A DNA stretch of 64,000 bases from contig JACRQF010000022.1 in the NCBI GenBank assembly GCA_016222825.1, positions 1-64,000 on the forward strand. Direction: 5' to 3'. The notes under the pieces are model-generated. The model did not search any database. It had not been told where the DNA came from and saw only the letters and a program-made list of their open reading frames with translations. The stretch comes from Verrucomicrobiota bacterium (GTDB taxonomy: Bacteria > Verrucomicrobiota > Verrucomicrobiia > CAIQCK01). A program made the position numbers and the translations under genes. Of this stretch, positions 52,237 to 59,105 are shown one piece after another. The stretch's first letter is position 1. Every line of letters begins with the position of its first letter.

Positions 52237-53591
52237 GGCATTTTATTTGTTCGCTTCACCAGCCGTCGCACGCACTCAACGATTCTCTCCTCCACATCGC
52301 CCGCCCAGCGAAACGCGGGGCGGCCGTATTCGTAGAGGAACGGCCCGCCTTCGTAACCACCCTCCTCCCACACACGGCGCGACGGGATGTAGGATACGAG
52401 ATCATCGGCGTAACCGCAAACCCACGTGCCGGGACCGAACTCCTTCTTGAACCGCAGCGCGTAGTTCACAACCGTCTCGCCGCCCATGCCGACGAGGAGC
52501 ATTTCGCCGCCGAGTCGCCACGCGTGGATCGGATACGGATACGCCGCCGCGAACTTCTCGCCGGCTTCGAGCTTCTTCAGCATCCGCGCGGCCCAGCGGG
52601 CGCGGATGGCGTTCTTGTTCGCCAGCTCCGCCTGCAAGTCTTCGCGAGTCACGATCTTGTCGTAAGCCAGCTCCACAAACTCGAATGCTGTGCGCAGGCC
52701 CGGCGAAACGGGCTTCAACGGCTGCTTCAGTGCATTCTCCACGCCATCGGCCAGCATCTGACCGTAGCGTTCACACAACTCGACGCGTCGGCGCGGCAGC
52801 GGGTTCTGGTCGGCACCGCAAGTGTTGATGAACATCGCCGTCGCGCCCGGATGGTTCTTTTCCAGCGCGAGCTGCGCGAAGCCCGGATAATCGCCGCACC
52901 ACTGCGTAAAGCTGAGCGTCGTCGGATGGCAGGCGTAGCCGAACAACATCACCAGCAACTTGCCCTGTGCGTCGCTCACGGTCATCACCGGCACCGCATG
53001 GTCCACAGGACCTTTCAGCGGCGTGCCCTTGGCCAGCAAATCAGGAATCTCGGCCTCGCGATTGTTGCGGCGGTTCACCGCAAACGTCGCGCGTCCCTCG
53101 CCGATGCGGAGACTCGCGGGCGCGAGCTTCGAGAGCGCGTCGCCGACAACCTCGACGATCTTTGCTTCCATCTGCGCGGTGTATTCGTCCACAAGCGCCT
53201 CTTGCGTGGCGTCCACAGGATAATAATCATGGAGATCGCCAGTGAGCCGCGGGCCGCAGTGGTTGTGCGAGTAGGTGAGCATGACCTGAGCGCGCGACAG
53301 GCCGAAACGCTGGCGGAGCTTCTCGCACGCCCGGTCGGCCATTGCTTTGGGGATGCCTTGGAAGTCGCTCGTCACGAGCACGGCGCGGCGGCCCGCAGAA
53401 TCCTTCAGCGCGAGCGCTTTCATCCAAAGATCGTGCAACTTGCCTTCGGGCGCGCGCTTGGAGCCGTAGCCCGCGAGCCAGACGGATTTCTCCGGCGTGA
53501 TGATCGCCTTCGCGACGCCGGCTTCCCAATCCGCCGCTTGCACGCTGCAAACGGCAAACGTCGCACAGATGAGGACGCGAGTGGTTTTCAT
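52233..53591 (-). CDS. neutral/alkaline ceramidase N-terminal-domain protein
   Basis: The 452-residue exported protein (signal MKTTRVLICATFAVCSVQA) begins with WEAGVAKAIITPEKSVWLAGYGSKR, the conserved start of the neutral ceramidase family. It contains the metal-site regions VMLTYSHNHCGP and FGYACHPTTLS, plus MFINTCGADQNPLPRR with the catalytic-site Ser/Gly-type context. It lacks the long C-terminal domain of true neutral ceramidases, as do many bacterial relatives in sulfatase-rich genomes, so hydrolysis of ceramide is not proven. The stop overlaps the next gene by ATGA, and the start lies 1 bp after the sulfatase stop. Confidence 0.85.
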   Translation of the reverse strand: MKTTRVLICATFAVCSVQAADWEAGVAKAIITPEKSVWLAGYGSKRAPEGKLHDLWMKALALKDSAGRRAVLVTSDFQGIPKAMADRACEKLRQRFGLSRAQVMLTYSHNHCGPRLTGDLHDYYPVDATQEALVDEYTAQMEAKIVEVVGDALSKLAPASLRIGEGRATFAVNRRNNREAEIPDLLAKGTPLKGPVDHAVPVMTVSDAQGKLLVMLFGYACHPTTLSFTQWCGDYPGFAQLALEKNHPGATAMFINTCGADQNPLPRRRVELCERYGQMLADGVENALKQPLKPVSPGLRTAFEFVELAYDKIVTREDLQAELANKNAIRARWAARMLKKLEAGEKFAAAYPYPIHAWRLGGEMLLVGMGGETVVNYALRFKKEFGPGTWVCGYADDLVSYIPSRRVWEEGGYEGGPFLYEYGRPAFRWAGDVEERIVECVRRLVKRTNKMP

Positions 53592-53592
53592 G

Positions 53593-55014
53593 TCACTTCT
53601 TCTTCCCCTTCCTTTCGACCGGCTCGCCGCGCAGCAGCTTCAGCGCCGTCTCGTGCTGCGGCGACGTGACCGCGCCGCGCAGAAGCGGGTCGTCGGTTTC
53701 CTTCATGTGCTGGAGCAGACGGCGGGCGAGTTCGTCGCGAATCGAGGCGCAGGCAGGTTTGCTGGCGAGGTTCACCTGCTCCCACGGGTCGGCGGTCAAA
53801 TCGTATAGCTCCAGATGCTGATGAAACGCCGTGGCGGGATTCTCTGGCACGACGGTGTCGGACTTGGGTCGCCACATCTGCGACGGGTCCTGAAACGCCG
53901 GCGCGGTGGAGAAGTTGGCGATGAGCTTGTGCGTCTCGGTGCGGATGCTGCGTTGTGGGTCGTAGTAACCGTGATAGGTCAGTTCGCCGAAGATCGCCGT
54001 GTTGGGCTTGTAGGCGTGGCCATCGAGCAACGGCGAGAACGAGCGGCCCTGCACGTTTGCGGGAACAGGTATGCCGATGAGGTCGAGGATGCTCGGCAGC
54101 ACGTCAATGTTCGACACCATCTCGTTGCGCACCGCGCCGCCGTGCCAACCCGCGCGGCCCGCGTGACGCAGCAGCAGGATGACTTGCAGGCCGGGTTCAT
54201 AGACGCTGCACTTCGCGCGTGGCATGGCGATGCCGTGGTCGGTGGTGGCGATGAGGAGCGTGTTCTTTTCCAAGCCGAGTTCGCGCAACGCCTGCGTCCA
54301 TCGGCCGAATTGTTCGTCCACGTGCTTGATGGCACCTTGGAGGCCGGCGAGTTCCTCGCGCGTGCCGGGCGTATCGCTCAAGTAGCCGGGGATTTGCACG
54401 CCGAGCAAATCGTCCGGCTTGAGATGCGGCCCGGGGAAACCGGTCAAGCCCGACATCGGCCCGCCGTCCTTCGGGTAAGGAAGCCGGTGTGGCTCGATGA
54501 GACCTGCGTAGAGGTAGAACGGCTGATTGCCTGCGGCGAGCCGTTTCAGTTCCGCGACGGCGGCGTCGGTGGCTTCGACGGCTTTGCCTTTGTTGATGAA
54601 CTTCTCGTAGCCACAACGCGCCGGGCCGGAGCGTGTCTCGTGGACGTTGCCGATGGCGACGGTAGCGTAGCCGGCTTCCTTGAGGAACTGCGCGAGATGT
54701 TTCTCCTCCGGGCGGAGGTCCCAGCCGAAGTTGGCGTGGGTGAGGCCCATGACGCCGTTGTTATGCGGGTAGCGCCCTGTGAAGAGCGACGCACGCGACG
54801 AACTGCACCCCGGCTGCGTGCAGAACGACCGCGCGAACCGCACGCCCTCTTGCGCAAGCCGGTCAAGGTTCGGCGTCCGCACCGTCTTGATGCCATAGCA
54901 ACCGATGTGTTGCCCCATGTCGTGGCAATGGAAGATGACGATGTTGGGTCGCTGCGCCATCGCGCTGGCGGAGAAACATGCGGCAGCGAGCAAGAGAAGA
55001 TGCCGTGCTTTCAT
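53593..55014 (-). CDS. secreted sulfatase, CSSSR active site
   Basis: The 473-residue protein has a signal peptide (MKARHLLLLAAACFSASAMA) and the sulfatase fold, beginning RPNIVIFHCHDMGQHIGCYG. The active-site motif is CSSSRASLFTGR with Cys70 (C-x-S-x-R, accepted by formylglycine-generating systems). VAIGNVHETR and LIATTDHGIAM complete the metal site. The HCHDMGQ segment instead of ADDLG is typical of heparan N-sulfatase-like relatives. It is the first gene of the six-gene operon running to 44587, with a 1-bp gap to the ceramidase-like gene. A long palindrome (55107-55181) separates it from the upstream isomerase gene. Confidence 0.93.
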   Translation of the reverse strand: MKARHLLLLAAACFSASAMAQRPNIVIFHCHDMGQHIGCYGIKTVRTPNLDRLAQEGVRFARSFCTQPGCSSSRASLFTGRYPHNNGVMGLTHANFGWDLRPEEKHLAQFLKEAGYATVAIGNVHETRSGPARCGYEKFINKGKAVEATDAAVAELKRLAAGNQPFYLYAGLIEPHRLPYPKDGGPMSGLTGFPGPHLKPDDLLGVQIPGYLSDTPGTREELAGLQGAIKHVDEQFGRWTQALRELGLEKNTLLIATTDHGIAMPRAKCSVYEPGLQVILLLRHAGRAGWHGGAVRNEMVSNIDVLPSILDLIGIPVPANVQGRSFSPLLDGHAYKPNTAIFGELTYHGYYDPQRSIRTETHKLIANFSTAPAFQDPSQMWRPKSDTVVPENPATAFHQHLELYDLTADPWEQVNLASKPACASIRDELARRLLQHMKETDDPLLRGAVTSPQHETALKLLRGEPVERKGKKK

Positions 55015-55106
55015 AAAATGCCGTTCGTTGTAGTCGCTGACAGCGGCAATCATACTCGCGACCGCCACCGCGCACCACGACTGTTTTGCTGGCCGCGCGG
55101 GCCGAA

Positions 55107-55181
55107 CCGGCCAAAGCCGGGACTCCGAACCTTGCACGGGCCTGCGCCGGGTTAAAGGTTTGGAGTCCCGGCTTTAGCCGG
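55107..55181. repeat. long inverted repeat, REP/MITE-like
   Basis: Arms 55107-55133 and 55154-55181 are inverted copies of about 27 bp (CCGGCC(A)AAGCCGGGACTCC core, two mismatches) around a 20-nt loop. It lies between two reverse-strand genes and may terminate the transcript of the isomerase at 55192. The arm sequence differs from the other inverted-repeat families in the window. Confidence 0.85.
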
Positions 55182-55191
55182 CCACCGTCTG

Positions 55192-56097
55192 CTACGAGGA
55201 CAGCAAGTTCTCCAGATACTTCCGCGCGCGGTTGATCTCCGCTGTCGTTTCGGCCGCGGTGGGCAGGATCGGGATGCCGCGCGGCGTCGGGTGCATGAAA
55301 ATCTCCGTAAAACCGGTGTAGCCGACGGTTTTGAGCGCGGCGAGGATCGGCGTGAAATCGAGCGGGCCGCGACCGGGCATCTGGAGCAGTTCCTCCTCCT
55401 TCGGCATCGGTTTCATGCAGCCGTTACCGTGCTGCCACGCGCAGAAGACCTTGATGCGATTGCCGAGGTCTTTGATGAGGCCGGCGATCAGCGCAGGCTC
55501 CTGCGGCAGGTGATACGGCGCGAGTTCCACGCCGAGCGGCAGGTCTTTGCCGAACTCGACGAGCCAACGCAGCGAGTCGGGCGAATCAATGAGGTTCTTG
55601 CCGTGGTTTTCGATTGCGATGCTGATGCCGTGCTCGCCGGCCTTCGCGAGATGCGGCTTGAGCTTCTCGACGAACTCCTGCACGGCCTTTTTCAGTTCGT
55701 CGCCCTTTAGCCCAACCGGCCCGACGCCGCCGGTGACGATGACGCTACCGCCGAACTTTTTCACAATGACCATCTCGTCCTGGAGCTTGAACGGCCCCAG
55801 GTCATAGCGCGTGCTCACCGCCAGTTTGACGCCGTGCTTGGCGAGCAACTCAGCGACCTTCTCGTGGCCGAGCTCATCCATCTGCTCGCGCTGCGTGCCG
55901 TGCCGGCGCGGCCACACATCGAGAAGCCGCGCGCCTGTCTTGGGCGTTTCCTCAATGACAGTCGCCAGCGGCAGGTTGCCATACATGGCGGAGCCGAGAA
56001 GGTAGTTGAGTTTGAAAGCCGGCGCCGCGGCTTGGAGGCGCGGTAATGTGAGGCTTGCAGCGGCGACGGCGGTTCGGATGAAAGTTCGACGGTTCAT
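55192..56097 (-). CDS. Tat-exported sugar phosphate isomerase/epimerase-like protein
   Basis: The 301-residue protein starts MNRRTFIRTAVAAASLTL, a twin-arginine signal. The TIM-barrel follows: LLDVWPRRHGTQREQ, VKLAVSTRYDLGPF, HGISIAIENHGKNLIDSPDSLRWLV, LGVELAPYHLPQEPALIAGLI, HGNGC and GYTGFTEIFMHPTPRG, with Glu/His/Asp residues placed like an AP_endonuc_2 metal site. It is a divergent paralogue of the isomerase at 49142. PP2C lies 46 bp upstream and may share its transcript. The protein is exported, so it is more likely to act on extracellular sugars than on phosphosugars. Confidence 0.8.
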   Translation of the reverse strand: MNRRTFIRTAVAAASLTLPRLQAAAPAFKLNYLLGSAMYGNLPLATVIEETPKTGARLLDVWPRRHGTQREQMDELGHEKVAELLAKHGVKLAVSTRYDLGPFKLQDEMVIVKKFGGSVIVTGGVGPVGLKGDELKKAVQEFVEKLKPHLAKAGEHGISIAIENHGKNLIDSPDSLRWLVEFGKDLPLGVELAPYHLPQEPALIAGLIKDLGNRIKVFCAWQHGNGCMKPMPKEEELLQMPGRGPLDFTPILAALKTVGYTGFTEIFMHPTPRGIPILPTAAETTAEINRARKYLENLLSS

Positions 56098-56143
56098 GGG
56101 TGCGTTCTTCTCTTGTGCTGGACCGCCACTGTGCAATCGGAAT

Positions 56144-56887
56144 CTACAGGGCCTTCACCACCACGGCGGTGGCGTTGTCATGGCCGCCGCGCTCGTCGGC
56201 GATGCGCAACAACTCCTCCACCGCCTGTTCCGGCGCGGAGCTTTGACGCAAGACGTGGGAGATTTCCGCCGAGGTCATTTCCCGCGTCACACCGTCGCTG
56301 CACACCATCAGGACATCGTGGTGCTTCAGTTCGACTTCGCAGACCTGCGGGTTGTGTAACGGCTCCGGGCCAAGGCTTTGCGTAAGCATGTGGGAAAGCG
56401 AGGATTTCATCACCGGATGCTCCTCGCTGACGCCGCGGTGGAGCAGTTCGCCGGCCACGGTGTGCGGGACGGTGAGCTTCTTCAGTTTGCCGGCGTGCAG
56501 GAGAAAAGCCTCGCTGTCGCCGACGTGGCCGAGAATGATCCGGTGATGGGTGATCCAACATGCGGTCAACGTCGTGGCCATGCCGTGGTAGCGCATGTCG
56601 GACAGGCCGCGCGCCAGCACCGCGTCGCTGACCTTGCCCAGCGCCATGAGCATGGTCGCCACCGAGCGGTCGCCCGCGGAGGAACTGTAGAACTTGAGGA
56701 ACTTCGCCAGCTCTCGCAGCGCCGTTGCGCTGGCCACCTCGCCGGCTGGCTGGCCGCCCACGCCGTCCGCCACCGCGTAGAGCCGCAGGTGGTCGTCGCG
56801 CAGGAAGGCATCCTCGTTGATCGAACGCACCCGGCCGATGCAAGTCGAGCCGTAGCTGATCAAACGAAGTTCTTTGGCCTTGGTCAT
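56144..56887 (-). CDS. PP2C-type Ser/Thr protein phosphatase
   Basis: The 247-residue protein begins MTKAKELRLISYGSTCIGRVRSINEDAF, with the family's early Arg and Glu/Asp metal residues. It has DGVGGQPAGEVAS (Asp41), MATTLTACWI, GHVGDSEAFLLH and VCSDGVTREM, followed by RGGHDNATAVVV: the full PPM metal-binding set (Asp41, Asp124, Asp198, Asp237 by position). It dephosphorylates Ser/Thr, opposing Hanks-type kinases. The only kinase-like protein in the window is the pseudokinase at 22583. It lies 59 bp downstream of mutL. The long frame upstream overlaps mutL and is not used. Confidence 0.93.
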   Translation of the reverse strand: MTKAKELRLISYGSTCIGRVRSINEDAFLRDDHLRLYAVADGVGGQPAGEVASATALRELAKFLKFYSSSAGDRSVATMLMALGKVSDAVLARGLSDMRYHGMATTLTACWITHHRIILGHVGDSEAFLLHAGKLKKLTVPHTVAGELLHRGVSEEHPVMKSSLSHMLTQSLGPEPLHNPQVCEVELKHHDVLMVCSDGVTREMTSAEISHVLRQSSAPEQAVEELLRIADERGGHDNATAVVVKAL

Positions 56888-56946
56888 AGCTGCTTGTCCC
56901 ACACCGGGCGGACTGCCGCGTAGGCTAGGGATTCCCGGCCGCGAAA

Positions 56947-58734
56947 TCAACCCCGACGGCCAAATTTCTTTTCCAGTTCGGCGTAGGATAACTGGATCAT
57001 CGTCGGCCGGCCGTGCGGGCACGTGTAGGGGAGGTCGCAGGCGCGCAACTCCCGCAGCAGCGAGTCCAGTTCCGGCACGCTCAATGGATCGTGCGCCTTC
57101 ACCGCGTGGCGGCACACGGTCGTCGCCACGGCGTCCTCGCCAAGCCGCAGCTTCGACAGCGACGCGCCGCCAGCCCGCACCTCGTCGAGGATGTCGCGGA
57201 ACAACTGCCGCAAATCCACCCGCGCCGGCAGCCACGGCGGCAGCGCGTCCACCAGAAACGCCTTCGGCCCGAACTCGGACAGGCCGATGCCCATTTGTAG
57301 AAACACGGCCATGTGTTCGCGCACGAACGCCGCATCGCGCGCCTCCAGTTCCAGCGTCGCCGGCATCAGCAGCCGCTGCGACGGCGCCGCGCCCTGTTCC
57401 AGTTGCTTGAGCATTCGCTCGAACAACACGCGCTCGTGGGCCGCGTGCTGGTCCAGCAGCACCAGTCCTTCGCCTGATTCGATCAACACGTAGAGTTGCC
57501 CGATCACGCCGATCACGTGCCAGTCGTCGGCCTGCGTCGGACGTGAAGCGTCGGGGGTGGGGCGTGGAGCTTCGGTAGTGTCCGGCGTCGGGGCAGGCAC
57601 GCTCGGCAACGGCGCGCTCGACGCTCGACGCTTGGTGTCCCACGCCTGCGCCAGCGGCAACCGTTGCTCGACCGGTGCTGGCGCCGCATCCACCGTTTCA
57701 GGTTGCAGCGTCAACCGCACCGGCTGCACCGGCGCGGCAGTGGCTTGCGGCTCCAACGCGCGCCGCACCGTCAAGGTCACGGCCGCGCGCACGGCGTATT
57801 CGTCGCGGAAGCGAACCTCGCGCTTGGTCGGATGGATGTTCACGTCCACCGCGCCCGGCGGCACTTCGACGAACAGGAACGCGACCGGAAAGCGACCGCG
57901 CATCAGCGCGGTGTGATACGCCTCCAGCAGAGCGAAGTTGATGCCGCGGCTCTCGACGGGCCGGCCGTTGACGAAGACGTGCTGCTGGTCGCGCGTGCCG
58001 CGGCTCACGCCGGGCCGCCCGACGAAACCGCTGACGCGCGCGGCGGCCATTTCGGATTCCGGCAGCGGCACGAGATCCTGGAAAAACTCCGCGCCGTAAA
58101 CCTCGCGGATGCGCTCGGCCAACGTCCGGGCCGGCGCCAGGTCGAGGACCACGCGATCTTCGTCCTGCAACCGCCACGCAACCGCTGGATGCGCCAGCGC
58201 ATGGAGCGTCACGATGTGATGAATGTGCGCGCTCTCGGTCTGCGGCGTGCGCAAAAACTTCCGGCGCGCGGGCAGGTTGAAAAACAGCGACCGCGCCTCG
58301 ACTGTCGTGCCCGGCGCGGCGCCGACCTCCTGGACGTTCAGTATCTTCCCGCCGGCGATCTCGACGCGCGTGCCGCTGGGCGCGTCGTGCTCGCGCGTCG
58401 TCAGCGTGAAACGCGACACGGCGGCGATGGACGGGATCGCCTCGCCGCGGAAGCCGAGCGTGCGGACATCTTCCAGGTCCTCGGCGGCGGCGATCTTGCT
58501 GGTGCCGTGACGTTCCAAGCAGAGCAGTGCGTCGTCGCGGCTCATGCCCCAGCCATCGTCGGCCACGGTGATCGCGCCGCGCCCGCCGGCGCGAAAGCCG
58601 ACGCGAACCTGCCGCGCGCCGGCGTCGAGGGAGTTCTCCAGCAACTCCTTGACGACCGACGCGGGCCGCTCGATGACTTCGCCGGCGGCGATCTGGTTGA
58701 CGACCTGCTCAGACAGCAGGCGGATTCGATTCAT
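56947..58734 (-). CDS. mutL: DNA mismatch repair protein MutL
   Basis: MutL couples MutS mismatch recognition to strand incision. The N-terminal GHKL ATPase contains NQIAAGEVIERPASVVKELLENSLDAGA (Glu30, Asn34), DDGWGM (60-64) and GFRGEA (94-99). The 595-residue length and the C-terminal DQHAAHERVLFE (a DQHA-X2-E-X4-E motif) with CPHGRPT indicate an endonuclease-active MutL, as in organisms lacking MutH. The interdomain linker is Pro/Thr-rich and includes a heptanucleotide array at 57536-57570. The start MNRIRLL at 58734 is canonical. The tRNA-His promoter lies just beyond it on the opposite strand. Confidence 0.97.
   Translation of the reverse strand: MNRIRLLSEQVVNQIAAGEVIERPASVVKELLENSLDAGARQVRVGFRAGGRGAITVADDGWGMSRDDALLCLERHGTSKIAAAEDLEDVRTLGFRGEAIPSIAAVSRFTLTTREHDAPSGTRVEIAGGKILNVQEVGAAPGTTVEARSLFFNLPARRKFLRTPQTESAHIHHIVTLHALAHPAVAWRLQDEDRVVLDLAPARTLAERIREVYGAEFFQDLVPLPESEMAAARVSGFVGRPGVSRGTRDQQHVFVNGRPVESRGINFALLEAYHTALMRGRFPVAFLFVEVPPGAVDVNIHPTKREVRFRDEYAVRAAVTLTVRRALEPQATAAPVQPVRLTLQPETVDAAPAPVEQRLPLAQAWDTKRRASSAPLPSVPAPTPDTTEAPRPTPDASRPTQADDWHVIGVIGQLYVLIESGEGLVLLDQHAAHERVLFERMLKQLEQGAAPSQRLLMPATLELEARDAAFVREHMAVFLQMGIGLSEFGPKAFLVDALPPWLPARVDLRQLFRDILDEVRAGGASLSKLRLGEDAVATTVCRHAVKAHDPLSVPELDSLLRELRACDLPYTCPHGRPTMIQLSYAELEKKFGRRG
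57536..57570. repeat. heptanucleotide repeat inside the mutL linker
   Basis: Five in-phase 7-mers (GTCGGAC, GTGAAGC, GTCGGGG, GTGGGGC, GTGGAGC) lie in coding sequence for the MutL interdomain linker. Read on the reverse strand they give a Pro/Thr/Arg-rich peptide (around APRPTPDASRPT). Confidence 0.75.
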
Positions 58735-58750
58735 GCGCGGGTAAGATAAC

Positions 58751-58778
58751 TTGACCGGGTCCGATGCCCAATGATAAT
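58751..58778 (+). promoter_or_regulatory. promoter of the tRNA-His/tRNA-Arg unit
   Basis: TTGACC (58751-58756), a 16-bp spacer and GATAAT (58773-58778) lie about 44 bp upstream of tRNA-His. This gives a good sigma70-type promoter with a predicted start near 58785. It is divergent from mutL, whose ATG is at 58734. Confidence 0.75.
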
Positions 58779-58821
58779 TTCCGACTCTCAGCGGTCGCCC
58801 GGCGAGGGCATCGTTGCGGAC

Positions 58822-58899
58822 GGTGGGCGTAGCTCAGCCTGGTAGAGCTCCAGATTGTGGATCTGGCCGTCGCGGGTTCAAATCCCGTCGCCCACCCCA
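58822..58899 (+). tRNA. tRNA-His (GTG)
   Basis: A full cloverleaf is present. The acceptor is GTGGGCG/CGCCCAC with the extra G-1 at 58822 opposite C73, as expected for tRNA-His. The anticodon arm is CCAGA-TTGTGGA-TCTGG with anticodon GTG, the T-arm contains GGTTCAAATCC, and CCA is encoded at 58897-58899. Confidence 0.97.
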
Positions 58900-58902
58900 T
58901 CC

Positions 58903-58944
58903 TTTGAATTTCGGATTTCACATTTCAGATTTAAGATTTCCCGG
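58903..58944. repeat. heptanucleotide repeat between two tRNA genes
   Basis: Five 7-mers (TTTGAAT, TTCGGAT, TTCACAT, TTCAGAT, TTAAGAT) and a partial sixth (TTCCCGG) fill the whole space between tRNA-His and tRNA-Arg. It is the period-7 class, with an AT-rich motif different from those elsewhere. Confidence 0.8.
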
Positions 58945-58947
58945 CGC

Positions 58948-59024
58948 GCGCCCGTAGCTCAATTGGATAGAGCATCTGACTTCGGATCAGAGGGTTGGGG
59001 GTTCGAGTCCCTCCGGGCGCGCCA
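58948..59024 (+). tRNA. tRNA-Arg (TCG)
   Basis: A full cloverleaf is present: acceptor GCGCCCG/CGGGCGC, D-arm AGCTCAATTGGATAGAGC, anticodon arm TCTGA-CTTCGGA-TCAGA with anticodon TCG (reads CGA), T-arm GGGTTCGAGTCC, discriminator G and encoded CCA (59022-59024). It is probably co-transcribed with tRNA-His. Confidence 0.97.
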
Positions 59025-59034
59025 GTTATCTGCA

Positions 59035-59052
59035 GGAAACCGCGCGGTTTCC
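59035..59052. terminator. palindrome after the tRNA pair
   Basis: A perfect 18-bp palindrome (GGAAACC ... GGTTTCC) starts 11 bp after tRNA-Arg and about 50 bp before the end of the convergent GH2 gene. It is a plausible processing or termination site for the tRNA transcript, but no T-run follows. Confidence 0.5.
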
Positions 59053-59105
59053 GACTTCCCGTGCTCCACAAGTCCGGCACGTCGTCCCGTTTGTATGCCC
59101 GCGGC

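Noticed and set aside
58735..58821. Riboswitch or leader RNA between mutL and tRNA-His
   Set aside because: The sequence is explained by the tRNA promoter, and no conserved aptamer core was recognised.
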